Positions 10,826-19,610 of a stretch of 51,020 nt of DNA are shown here, piece by piece (position 1 is the stretch's first letter; each line of letters opens with the position of its first letter). The notes under the pieces were generated by a model. It ran no database searches and had not been told where the DNA came from. It was given only the letters and a program-made list of their open reading frames with translations. This stretch comes from Candidatus Thermoflexus sinensis. Lineage in GTDB: Bacteria; Chloroflexota; Anaerolineae; Thermoflexales; Thermoflexaceae. The DNA lies in NCBI GenBank assembly GCA_016842045.1, contig JAEVEY010000159.1:1-51020 (forward strand), read 5' to 3'. The translations under genes and the position numbers were made by a program.

Positions 10826-11460
10826 TACCCTTCCTCCCGCATTTCCTCCCAGCATTCCAGGACGGAAGGCAAAGGCTCCTGCCACAGCCACTCCGCCCGG
10901 ATTTGAAAACCGGGGACTGTCCTTGAAACCACCCAGCCTTTGCGAACCGTTTCCCCCAGATACCCGCTTTCCCTCCCCTCCACGATCACTACCTGTTCCT
11001 CCGGATCGACGAACCAGATCTCCGGCACTCCGATCTCCCGATAGGCTACCCGCTTCTCCCCGAGATCATATCCTCGCGTGGACTCCGAAAGAACCTCGAT
11101 CACCAGATCCGGAGGGCCTTCGATCTCCTTCGGGCCCACCCGCGTCTCCTCCTGCACCACCATCACATCCGGCGCAAACCGCCGGGGTCCGACCCGGAAC
11201 AGAGCATTCCCGGCCAGGACGAGGCCCGCTCCACGCTGGCTTAAATGGAGATTCAACAGCGTCAACAGGAAAGCCACATACCGCTCATGACGCACGGAGG
11301 CCGGCGAGTGCACGATCATCACCCCATCGATGTATTCCGCCTTGAGGTCCTCATCAGCCAGCGCCTCAAACTCCGCCTCGTCCACCCCATACAGGCGAAG
11401 CAAATAGGGATAAAAGGGCTCAACTTCCACCCGAACCCGGGCGCCCGCAACGGCAGCCAT
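10825..11460 (-). CDS. Uma2 family (DUF820) endonuclease-like protein, copy 3
   Basis: FAPDVMVVQEETR...VIEVLSESTRGYDLGEKRVAYREIGVPEIWFVD. Confidence 0.88.
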   Translation of the reverse strand: MAAVAGARVRVEVEPFYPYLLRLYGVDEAEFEALADEDLKAEYIDGVMIVHSPASVRHERYVAFLLTLLNLHLSQRGAGLVLAGNALFRVGPRRFAPDVMVVQEETRVGPKEIEGPPDLVIEVLSESTRGYDLGEKRVAYREIGVPEIWFVDPEEQVVIVEGRESGYLGETVRKGWVVSRTVPGFQIRAEWLWQEPLPSVLECWEEMREEG

Positions 11461-11473
11461 TCTGAACCCCCGA

Positions 11474-13165
11474 TCACCCGGCCAGCCAGCCGCGGTTGAA
11501 CTCCTCGATGGCCCGCCGCAGCTTCTCCTCCGTCTCCTTCGTGATCTCCTTTCGCTCAGCGATATCGCGGCCGACCTCCGGATAATTTGTAGCCATAAAA
11601 CGCAAGAACTCCTTCTCCCACTGACGCACCTTCTCCACCGGGATCGGATCCAGATACCCGTTTGTCCCGGCGAAGATCACCATGACCTGCTCCTCGAGAG
11701 GCATCGGCTCATATTGCGGCTGCTTCAGGACCTCGGTCAGCCGCTTGCCCCGCTCGATGATCGCCAGCGTGGTCTTATCGAGATCCGACCCGAACTGCAC
11801 GAAGGCTGCCAGCTCCCGGAACTGGGCCATCTCCAGGCGCAGCCGCCCGGCCACCTGCTTCATGGCCTTTGTCTGAGCCGCGCCACCCACCCGGGAGACC
11901 GAGATCCCCACGTTGATCGCCGGACGGATGCCCGCATTGAAGAGATCTGTCTCCAGGTAAATCTGACCATCCGTAATGGAGATCACATTGGTCGGGATGT
12001 AAGCCGAAACATCCCCCAGCTGCGTCTCCACGATGGGCAGCGCCGTGAGGCTTCCACCCGACCCCTTCACTTTCAGGATCTTCAGATTCTCCTTATCCGG
12101 ACGCGCCTCCAGGGCTTTCAGGGCCTCTTTGTAACCCAGGGGGCCGGTGTAAACCTTCCCGTCGATCCCCTCCTTCGTGTCCTCCGGCGCGTCCCTGGGG
12201 ACAATGATGTATTTATTCGCCAGACGGGCGGCGCGCTCCAGTAGACGAGAATGGAGATAGAAGATATCGCCCGGGTAGGCCTCCCGGCCTGGCGGGCGCC
12301 GTAGCAACAGGGAGACCTGGCGGTAAGCCCACGCGTGCTTGGTGAGGTCGTCGTAGACGATGAGGGCATCATTGACCAGCTGGCCGTCGACGATCACCCC
12401 GTTCTCCATCACCTCCTCACCCATCGCGCAGCCTGCGTAGGGCGCGATGTATTGCAGCGCCGCAGGATCGGAGGCGGTGGCCGCCACCACGATGGTGTAA
12501 TCCATCGCGCCGTAGCGCTCCAGGGTGGCCACCAGACGGGCGACCTGAGCCCGCTTCTGGCCGATGGCTACATAGATGCAAACCATCCCTTTCCCTTTTT
12601 GATTAATGATCGTGTCCACCGCGATGGCCGTCTTCCCGGTCTGACGGTCACCGATGATCAGCTCCCGCTGGCCACGGCCGATGGGGATCATCGCGTCGAT
12701 GGCCTTGATGCCGGTCTGGACCGGGGTGTCCACGTCCTGGCGCTTGGTCACCCCGGGGGCGATCCGCTCGATGGGGCGGTAGCGATCCGTCACAATGGGC
12801 CCCTTGCCGTCCAGCGGGCGCCCCAGGGGATCGACCACACGGCCCAGCAGCGCCTGGCCCACCGGCACAGAGGCGATCCGGCCAGTTCCACGGACCTTCA
12901 TCCCCTGTCGGATCCCGCTGAAATCCCCCAGGATGATCACGCCAACGTTGTCCCGCTCCAGGTTGAAGGCGATCCCCATCACCCCGTTCTCGAATTCCAC
13001 CAGCTCGCTGGCCATCACGTTGCTGAGGCCCGAGCACCGGGCGATGCCATCTCCGGCCTCGATGACCTCGCCGATTTCGGCCACTTCTACCTCAGGGGTA
13101 TAGGCTTCGATCCGCTGCTGCAGGGAAGCGATCAACTCCTGCCAGGCATCCGTCCGATCCGCCAT
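11474..13165 (-). CDS. atpA: F1F0 ATP synthase alpha subunit
   Basis: [57 protein letters not shown]. Confidence 0.98.
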   Translation of the reverse strand: MADRTDAWQELIASLQQRIEAYTPEVEVAEIGEVIEAGDGIARCSGLSNVMASELVEFENGVMGIAFNLERDNVGVIILGDFSGIRQGMKVRGTGRIASVPVGQALLGRVVDPLGRPLDGKGPIVTDRYRPIERIAPGVTKRQDVDTPVQTGIKAIDAMIPIGRGQRELIIGDRQTGKTAIAVDTIINQKGKGMVCIYVAIGQKRAQVARLVATLERYGAMDYTIVVAATASDPAALQYIAPYAGCAMGEEVMENGVIVDGQLVNDALIVYDDLTKHAWAYRQVSLLLRRPPGREAYPGDIFYLHSRLLERAARLANKYIIVPRDAPEDTKEGIDGKVYTGPLGYKEALKALEARPDKENLKILKVKGSGGSLTALPIVETQLGDVSAYIPTNVISITDGQIYLETDLFNAGIRPAINVGISVSRVGGAAQTKAMKQVAGRLRLEMAQFRELAAFVQFGSDLDKTTLAIIERGKRLTEVLKQPQYEPMPLEEQVMVIFAGTNGYLDPIPVEKVRQWEKEFLRFMATNYPEVGRDIAERKEITKETEEKLRRAIEEFNRGWLAG

Positions 13166-13228
13166 CGCTCACCTCACAGGATGTTGGAGTATTCGTCCAA
13201 AGTCCATGTGAAAAGTGTCACGCAGGTT

Positions 13229-13256
13229 ATTATAGCGGAGATTGTTATGGCTTCAA
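13229..13256 (-). promoter_or_regulatory. Putative sigma70-type promoter for the atpA operon (TTGAAG-16 nt-TATAAT)
   Basis: Read on minus strand; -10 perfect, -35 4/6; just upstream of atpA. Confidence 0.5.
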
Positions 13257-14309
13257 ACGAGCAACGGTCTCCGCATCCAGACGCTGAACCAGAGCGGTGA
13301 CCAGGGCAATGGCCCGCTCCACGTCCTCGCGATGGATAATGGCGCTATGGCTGTGGATGTGCCGCGCCGGGACGCCAATGACCAGGGTCGGAACCCCGCC
13401 TTTATGAAGGTGGATCACGCCGCCGTCCGTTGCTCCCCCTTCAATCACGGAAAACTGGATGGGGATCCCCAGAGATTGCGCGGTCTCCACCGCGAGATCC
13501 CGTAACCGGAGGTTCGGGATCATCCGCGCGTCGTAAACGACGATGGTGGGTCCTCCGCCGAGTTTCACCGGGGACTCCTCCGGCTTGATCCCGGGCACAT
13601 CCCCGGCAATGTCGGATTCCAGAATCAGGGCCACCTCCGGATTGACTTTCTCCACACTGGTGGCCGCCCCTCGCAAGCCCACCTCCTCCTGAACGGTTGC
13701 CACCCCATACACCGTGTTGGGATGGCCCTCGCGAGTTAGGCGCCGCATGACCTCCACCAGCACGGCGCAGCCCACCCGATCATCGAAAGCCTTCGCCAGA
13801 TAGGCCCGGCCACCGGCCAGGATCTGGAAAGGCGCAAGAGGAACGATGGGATCGCCCACCCGCACGCCCGCCTCTTCCACTTCCCTGGCGGAGGTCGCGC
13901 CGATATCAATGTACATGTCCTTCTTCTCAACGACCTTCTTCCGCTCATCCGGAGAAAGCAGATGAGGCGGTTTGGCCCCGATCACCCCGATTACATCCCC
14001 CTTGCCGGTTTTAATGACCACCCGCTGACCCAGGAGAACCTGGTCGAACCATCCCCCCAGGGGAGTAAAGCGAATGAAGCCCTCAGGGGTGATGTGCTTG
14101 ACCATGAAGCCGATTTCATCCATGTGCGCAGCGAGCATCACCCGGGGACCACTTTCGCCCCGCCGGCAGATCAGACTGCCGATATTGTCCTGTTCGATCT
14201 CCCCCAGGCCCGCCAGCAGCCCGCGCATCACCTCTCGGATCTCGGTCTCATAGCCAGGGATGCCATGAGCTTCCGTCAAGGTTTTGAGTAATGTGGCCAG
14301 TTCGTCCAT
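13245..14309 (-). CDS. M42 family metallopeptidase (aminopeptidase/cellulase-M type)
   Basis: LAAHMDEIGFMV, KAFDDRVGCAVLVEV, GVATVQEEVGLRGA, SHSAIIHREDVERA; start trimmed to MDELATLLKTLTEAHGIPGYE. Confidence 0.93.
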   Translation of the reverse strand: MDELATLLKTLTEAHGIPGYETEIREVMRGLLAGLGEIEQDNIGSLICRRGESGPRVMLAAHMDEIGFMVKHITPEGFIRFTPLGGWFDQVLLGQRVVIKTGKGDVIGVIGAKPPHLLSPDERKKVVEKKDMYIDIGATSAREVEEAGVRVGDPIVPLAPFQILAGGRAYLAKAFDDRVGCAVLVEVMRRLTREGHPNTVYGVATVQEEVGLRGAATSVEKVNPEVALILESDIAGDVPGIKPEESPVKLGGGPTIVVYDARMIPNLRLRDLAVETAQSLGIPIQFSVIEGGATDGGVIHLHKGGVPTLVIGVPARHIHSHSAIIHREDVERAIALVTALVQRLDAETVARLKP

Positions 14310-14383
14310 GGGTTGGGCCTCCTGACACGTTGATGGACATGTTAGCCGCCGGCGATGTCGCTTCCATAGCTTCCAGAGCGGAT

Positions 14384-15625
14384 TCAGCGAGAGAAAACCG
14401 CATGGGGGATCGAGAGCCGCTCGTGATCCCACCGCCCGTTTATCGCCATCAGCCCGTAACGTTCGGGATGCCGCCCCCGAATCACCCGGAACATATAGGC
14501 TCGATCATGATAATCGAAAATCTCCACATCCCGCTCATCCGTCGCCGATGCCGAAATCAGGTAAGTTCCTTCCAGAAGAGGGAGAGAGGGAATGGTGTAG
14601 ACAAGCTCTCCTTCTCCGTCCACCCATGGGATCTCAAAGCCCGAGAACGAGGTGTTGGGTCCGCAGATGTGAACCCCATCGTGGCGATGAATGGCCAGGC
14701 CGAAAACCGGTCTCTCGATCCGCTCTAAAGCCCGATAGTGCAGGTGAACACGCACTGTCTCGCCGGTCTCAAACTGATAACGTTCCGTCCCGGCCGCATC
14801 CGTGAGATAAACGCGTTCAATCCGCAGGCGGCCGCTCCCCCAGCGAGGGAAGGCGGCCCCCTGGTTGTGCGCTGTGAGGGTCCGCTCATCGCGACGGTGG
14901 ACATCATCCAGGTAAGCCTGCACAACTCCTGCAGGCGCTCCTTCCATCCGGATCCGACCGTGATCGAACCAGAATGCCCGATGGCACAGGCGCTGAACGG
15001 CGTCCAGATCGTGAGAAACCAGGAGGATCGTCACCCCTGAACGCTGAAGGGTGAACAGATGATCCAGGCACTTCTGCTGGAAGGCGGCATCGCCCACCGC
15101 CAGCACTTCGTCCACCAGCAGGATTTCCGCGTCCAGATACACCGAGACGGCGAAGGCCAGTCGGACATACATCCCGGATGAGTAATGCTTCACCGGGACA
15201 TCGATGTAATCCTCCAATTCGGCGAAGGCCACAATCGCATCCAGACGGCGGGCCATCTCGCGACGGGGAATGCCCAGAAAAGCCCCATTCAGGAAGATAT
15301 TCTCCCGACCCGTCAGCTCGGGATGGAAACCCACCCCCAGTTCCAGCAGAGCCGCCACACGACCCTGGACCACCACCCGTCCCGACGTGGGCTCCAGGAC
15401 GCGGGCGGCCAGCTTGAGGACGGTGCTCTTGCCTGCCCCGTTCGGCCCAATGAGACCCACGGTTTCCCCGGGTCGAATTTCAAAGGAAACGTCCCGCAAG
15501 GCCCAGAAGGTCTCAGCGGGCTGTCGCCGCCAGAGCTTCCAGCCCTCCACGAAGAGCTCATGGAAGGAACGAGGGCGCTGGCGATGGGTATGGAAACGTT
15601 TAGAGACTCGATCGAAACGGATCAT
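14384..15625 (-). CDS. Polysaccharide-export ABC transporter ATP-binding protein with Wzt-like C-terminal domain
   Basis: LIGPNGAGKSTVLKLAARVLEPTSG, HYSSGMYVRLAFAVSVYLDAEILLVDEVLAVGD; C-terminal beta-rich domain. Confidence 0.93.
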   Translation of the reverse strand: MIRFDRVSKRFHTHRQRPRSFHELFVEGWKLWRRQPAETFWALRDVSFEIRPGETVGLIGPNGAGKSTVLKLAARVLEPTSGRVVVQGRVAALLELGVGFHPELTGRENIFLNGAFLGIPRREMARRLDAIVAFAELEDYIDVPVKHYSSGMYVRLAFAVSVYLDAEILLVDEVLAVGDAAFQQKCLDHLFTLQRSGVTILLVSHDLDAVQRLCHRAFWFDHGRIRMEGAPAGVVQAYLDDVHRRDERTLTAHNQGAAFPRWGSGRLRIERVYLTDAAGTERYQFETGETVRVHLHYRALERIERPVFGLAIHRHDGVHICGPNTSFSGFEIPWVDGEGELVYTIPSLPLLEGTYLISASATDERDVEIFDYHDRAYMFRVIRGRHPERYGLMAINGRWDHERLSIPHAVFSR

Positions 15626-15684
15626 TCTTCCGGTGGCCTTCAGGTTTTTTGGATGATCAGTCCTTAAAGCCCTCTTATTGTTCT

Positions 15685-15823
15685 TAGGAGTTACGCAGTT
15701 GAAAGCTCTAAAGGTGGGACGGAATGGCCCCCCCCTTTCTCCCCCCTCCCCACGGCCCTTTGGGCCGTGGGGAGGGGGGAGAAAAATCCTTGCCCCCATG
15801 GGAAACGAACTGCGTAAGTCCTA
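15685..15823. repeat. MITE-like element copy B (139 bp, TA-flanked, same TIR as copy A)
   Basis: TAGGAGTTACGCAGTTGAAAGCTCTAAAGGTGGGACGGAATGG...CCCCCATGGGAAACGAACTGCGTAAGTCCTA. Confidence 0.85.
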
Positions 15824-15827
15824 TGTT

Positions 15828-15913
15828 CTGTTGCGATCCTGGCGGTGCCCGCCCGGTTTCCGCGTTTGCCCCTCCCCACGCTGCTTCGCGGCGTGGGGAG
15901 GGGGATAAGTCAA
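15828..15913 (+). repeat. Second hairpin repeat family, copy 1
   Basis: CTGTTGCGATCCTGGCGGTGCCCGCCCGG...CGTTTGCCCCTCCCCACGCTGCTTCGCGGCGTGGGGAGGGG; reverse-complement homologue at 42549..42630. Confidence 0.65.
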
Positions 15914-16101
15914 GCCCCCGTTTGCAGCAGAGCACCTTCTTATCGAAACCAGCCAGGTCCGGAACTGTGAGACGCCGATCCGCCTTTCCTAACCCTCCAG
16001 AGGGAGACTACCGAACCCCTTTAAGGTCGGGAAGGCCGCCTTCGGCGGCACCTCAAACCCCAAACTCCCCGGAGGGCCCGTCAGCTGGCTCCTGGCGTAT
16101 C

Positions 16102-16980
16102 TCACGCCCGCACCCCGAGACGAGCGGCGACGATCTCAGCGATCTCCTCGGGATGGCGGGCGACCGGGATACCCACGCTTTCCAGCTTGGCGATCTTCTC
16201 CGCCGCGGAGCCCGTCCCTCCTTCAATGATCGCGCCCGCATGGCCCATCCGCTTGCCCGGAGGAGCCGTGCGCCCTGCGATGAAGGCTGTCACCGGCTTG
16301 CTCATCCGGGTGGCGATGAAGTCGGCCGCCCGTTCCTCCTCCGTGCCCCCGATCTCGCCGATCAGCACCACATGCTCGGTCTGGGGATCCTCCTCAAACA
16401 TCGCCAGGACCTCCACGAAATTGGTCCCGGGGATGGGATCGCCTCCGATCCCCACACAGGTGCTCTGGCCGATCCCACGCTGGCTCAACGCCGCAATCAC
16501 TTCATAAGTCAGGGTTCCCGAGCGGGAGACAATCCCAACGGGCCCCGGTCGGGTGATATGGCCCGGGATGATGCCCACCTTGCTCTCACCAGGGGTGATG
16601 AGACCCGGGCCGTTCGGACCGATGAGCCGAACCCCTTTGCGATCCAGATAAGCGCGCACCCGGATCATATCCTGAACCGGGATGCCTTCTGTAATACATA
16701 CGATCAGAGGGACCCCGGCGTCAGCGGCCTCGAGGATGGCATCCGGAGCGAATCGGGCGGGGACGAAGATCACCGAGCAATTGGCTCCTGTGGCCTCTAC
16801 GGCCTCTTTCACGGTGTCGAAGACTGGCACCCCCAGGATCCATTGTCCCCCTTTGCCTGGGGTAACCCCGGCCACGACCTGGGTGCCGTATTCCAGCATC
16901 TGCTGGGTATGGAACTGGCCTTCCCGGCCGGTGATCCCCTGCACGACCACGCGGGTGTTCCGATTGATCAGGATGCTCAT
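16102..16980 (-). CDS. sucD: Succinyl-CoA synthetase (ADP-forming) alpha subunit
   Basis: [55 protein letters not shown]. Confidence 0.96.
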   Translation of the reverse strand: MSILINRNTRVVVQGITGREGQFHTQQMLEYGTQVVAGVTPGKGGQWILGVPVFDTVKEAVEATGANCSVIFVPARFAPDAILEAADAGVPLIVCITEGIPVQDMIRVRAYLDRKGVRLIGPNGPGLITPGESKVGIIPGHITRPGPVGIVSRSGTLTYEVIAALSQRGIGQSTCVGIGGDPIPGTNFVEVLAMFEEDPQTEHVVLIGEIGGTEEERAADFIATRMSKPVTAFIAGRTAPPGKRMGHAGAIIEGGTGSAAEKIAKLESVGIPVARHPEEIAEIVAARLGVRA

Positions 16981-17006
16981 GGGGTTCGCTCCTCCGGAAA
17001 GAGTGA

Positions 17007-17354
17007 TCAGGAACGCTGCCAGATCTTTCGACCCTCGCGCATGGCAATCCAGACCAGGGAACCAGGCTGCTGGGACAGATCCCGGACCTCACCCTCCGTA
17101 TAGACAAAGATCTCCAGGGGCAGTCCGAGGCGAAGAGGTGTGTATCGCAGAGCCCGGTCGGTGAAAGGCTCCTGCGCTTCCCGCACGACCACCAGCAGAT
17201 CCACATCGCTCCCCGGCCACTCTTCGCCCCGCGCATAGGAGCCAAAGAGCCATACCTCCTGCACCTCCGAAGCAGGCTCGATCACTTCCCTCAGCCATCG
17301 TTCCAGGCCGGCCCATACCTGCTCCCGATCAACTTTCCATATCCGAACGGACAT
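17007..17354 (-). CDS. MNT-type nucleotidyltransferase (putative HEPN-MNT antitoxin)
   Basis: [22 protein letters not shown]. Confidence 0.85.
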   Translation of the reverse strand: MSVRIWKVDREQVWAGLERWLREVIEPASEVQEVWLFGSYARGEEWPGSDVDLLVVVREAQEPFTDRALRYTPLRLGLPLEIFVYTEGEVRDLSQQPGSLVWIAMREGRKIWQRS

Positions 17355-17712
17355 AATTCAAAATCTCCTCTGCAAGCCGGATTGCCTCCAGAGCCTCTCG
17401 ACGGGTATACAGCTCGGAAGGCGCGCCGGCGGGATGAGCGTTCGGGTAGCGGGGGCCGATGTAATACTTATCGAGGATGCGAGCCGCCTCCAGGAGATCC
17501 TCCGGGATCGTTTCACCAAGCTGCTCCAGCAGCAGGCGCACCGAGTGACCCCAGGCGATCTGGTTCCGCTTCAAATACAAAGCCTTCAGTGCTTCTTCAG
17601 CCGCCTGCTGCGCCGCAAAGCAGGCCCAGGCGTAATCCTCCAGCCGGGCGCTTTCCTGGGCATGGCGCAGATCCGCCTGGGCCTGCTTCCACCAATCCCG
17701 CCAGCGGTTCAT
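17329..17712 (-). CDS. HEPN domain protein (putative HEPN-MNT toxin)
   Basis: WWKQAQADLRHAQESARLEDYAWACFAAQQAAEEALKALYL; RNQIAWGH (RX6H); overlaps the MNT gene by 26 bp. Confidence 0.85.
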   Translation of the reverse strand: MNRWRDWWKQAQADLRHAQESARLEDYAWACFAAQQAAEEALKALYLKRNQIAWGHSVRLLLEQLGETIPEDLLEAARILDKYYIGPRYPNAHPAGAPSELYTRREALEAIRLAEEILNYVRSDMES

Positions 17713-17733
17713 CCCGCCCTCCGCCTCGAGAGA

Positions 17734-18891
17734 TCATCCCGGGCCGCCTCCATCCTCCGCCAGGCGCACAATTAGCTGAGCGGCCTCCACCAGCGTGGCC
17801 GCTGTGTGGAGAGCAACCCCCTGGGCTCCCTGGAGGATGGCCCGTCCCTCCTCTTCATTGGTGCCTACCAGCCGGACAACCACGGGCACCCGTGGGCGGA
17901 CCATCTCAAAGGCCGCGAGCATCCCCCGGGCCACCTCATCGCAACGGGTGATCCCGCCGAAGATGTTAATCAACACGGCCTTCACGTTCGGATCGGAAAG
18001 GATCAGCCGCATAGCGGCGGCCACCCGTTCCGCGCTGGCCCCACCCCCGATGTCCAGGAAGTTGGCCGGACGGCCGCCGTAGAGCTGGATGATATCCATG
18101 GTCGCCATCGCCAGGCCAGCTCCGTTGACCATACAGCCAATGTTCCCATCCAGCTGCACATAGCTGATCCCATACTTCCGGGCTTCCCGCTCCGTGGGGG
18201 TCTCCTCGTCCTCATCCCGCATGGCCGCCAGATCGGGATGCCGGAACAGGGCGTTGTCGTCGATGATCACCTTGCCATCCAGGGCCAGCAGCGCCGGCCC
18301 GGGCACCACGGCCAGCGGATTGATCTCCGCCAAAGTGGCATCGTTCTCCTCAAAACAGCGATAGAGGCCCAGGGCGATCTGCGCGAAGGAGGGCCAGAGG
18401 GCGCGATCCAGACCGATCCCGGCGGCCAGGGTACGGGCCTGATATTCCCGCAGGCCCAGCTCCGGTTCGACCAGCACCCGCACGATCTTCTCCGGGGTGG
18501 CCCGGGCGACCTCCTCGATGTCCACACCGCCCGCTGAGGAGGCCATGGCCACCACCCGACGCCGGGCCCGGTCGATGGTCAGGCCCAGGTAGAGTTCCGC
18601 CTGGATCTCCGCGGCTTCGTCCACGAGGACGCGGCGCACCGGCAGGCCCTTCAGGGTCATGCTGAGGATCTGCTCGGCGACCTGCTCCGCCTCCTCGGGA
18701 GTGCGGGCCAGGCGGATCCCACCTGCCTTCCCCCGCCCGCCCACAAGGACCTGTGCCTTCACCACCACCGGCTTCCCCAGCTCCTTCGCGATGGCGCGGG
18801 CCTCCTCCGGACTGGTCGCCACCTTCCCCCGCGGGATGGGGATGCCGTAACGCGCGAAGAGCTGCTTGGACTGGTATTCGTGGAGCTTCAT
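17734..18891 (-). CDS. sucC: Succinyl-CoA synthetase (ADP-forming) beta subunit
   Basis: [45 protein letters not shown]. Confidence 0.96.
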   Translation of the reverse strand: MKLHEYQSKQLFARYGIPIPRGKVATSPEEARAIAKELGKPVVVKAQVLVGGRGKAGGIRLARTPEEAEQVAEQILSMTLKGLPVRRVLVDEAAEIQAELYLGLTIDRARRRVVAMASSAGGVDIEEVARATPEKIVRVLVEPELGLREYQARTLAAGIGLDRALWPSFAQIALGLYRCFEENDATLAEINPLAVVPGPALLALDGKVIIDDNALFRHPDLAAMRDEDEETPTEREARKYGISYVQLDGNIGCMVNGAGLAMATMDIIQLYGGRPANFLDIGGGASAERVAAAMRLILSDPNVKAVLINIFGGITRCDEVARGMLAAFEMVRPRVPVVVRLVGTNEEEGRAILQGAQGVALHTAATLVEAAQLIVRLAEDGGGPG

Positions 18892-18966
18892 TCGTTTTCC
18901 CTCCGCTGAGAGCTGGATGTCTGGGCATGCAGATGATGGAGGAATTTCTGAAAAGGGTTTCCGGTT

Positions 18967-19353
18967 TCACAGATCCACCCCCTCCTCCTCAATGCGGCGG
19001 AGCAACCGCGGGGCATCATGAATCTCCTCCACCGGAACCAGGTCCACGTGGAACTCAGGGGCCAGGTCTGCGATGGCCGCCTCGGCTTCCCCCCGGCGCT
19101 CCGGCGGGATGCCCTCCACCGCCAGATCAATGTCGGAACGCTCACGGAACCAGGGGGTCGGCAGGGAACCAAAGACCCGCACCCGACGGGCGCCGAAGCG
19201 GGATTTCAGCAGCTCGGCCGCCGCTCGGGCCACCGCCCAGGCGCGTTCCTGACGCTGCGCCCGGCGCGCCGCTTCCTCCGCCCAACGTCGCTGCCAGAAT
19301 TCCCGATAACGCTCGATTTCTTCAGGCGTCAAATCAGCGGCTGTCTTCGGCAT
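18967..19353 (-). CDS. Solitary MNT-like nucleotidyltransferase domain protein
   Basis: RVFGSLPTPWFRERSDIDLAVEGI. Confidence 0.8.
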   Translation of the reverse strand: MPKTAADLTPEEIERYREFWQRRWAEEAARRAQRQERAWAVARAAAELLKSRFGARRVRVFGSLPTPWFRERSDIDLAVEGIPPERRGEAEAAIADLAPEFHVDLVPVEEIHDAPRLLRRIEEEGVDL

Positions 19354-19610
19354 CCCGTATCCTCGGGGAAAACCTCAGACCATAACGTCATGGAGTTCGA
19401 TGGGAGCTGGCATGGCCTTCTTCCCCAGGTTTTTGGCCTTCTCTCACTCCCCGTGGCTCAGGGGCCGTGGGGAGGGAGGATAAGACAAAAGGGAAAGAAG
19501 GGAAAGCAGGTCAGATGCGACCCGATCCGAATTATAACACGTGATTCTCTTCACGATTTGCCTGCTTCAGGATCCCTTTCAGGAGCATGGTTGTTTTCAG
19601 CAGCCCCTGA

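Noticed and set aside
9564-11460. Possible CRISPR-like or satellite tandem repeat from the repeated blocks in this interval
   Set aside because: Repeats are ~620 bp apart and lie in coding frames of Uma2 paralogs; no short regularly spaced repeats or spacers.
12335-13300. 321-aa plus-strand ORF opposite atpA (and similar antisense ORFs at 7539..8525, 8531..9739, 4637..5572, 38513..39835)
   Set aside because: Fully antisense to highly conserved atp, mreB or nuo genes with low-complexity translation; GC-frame artefacts.
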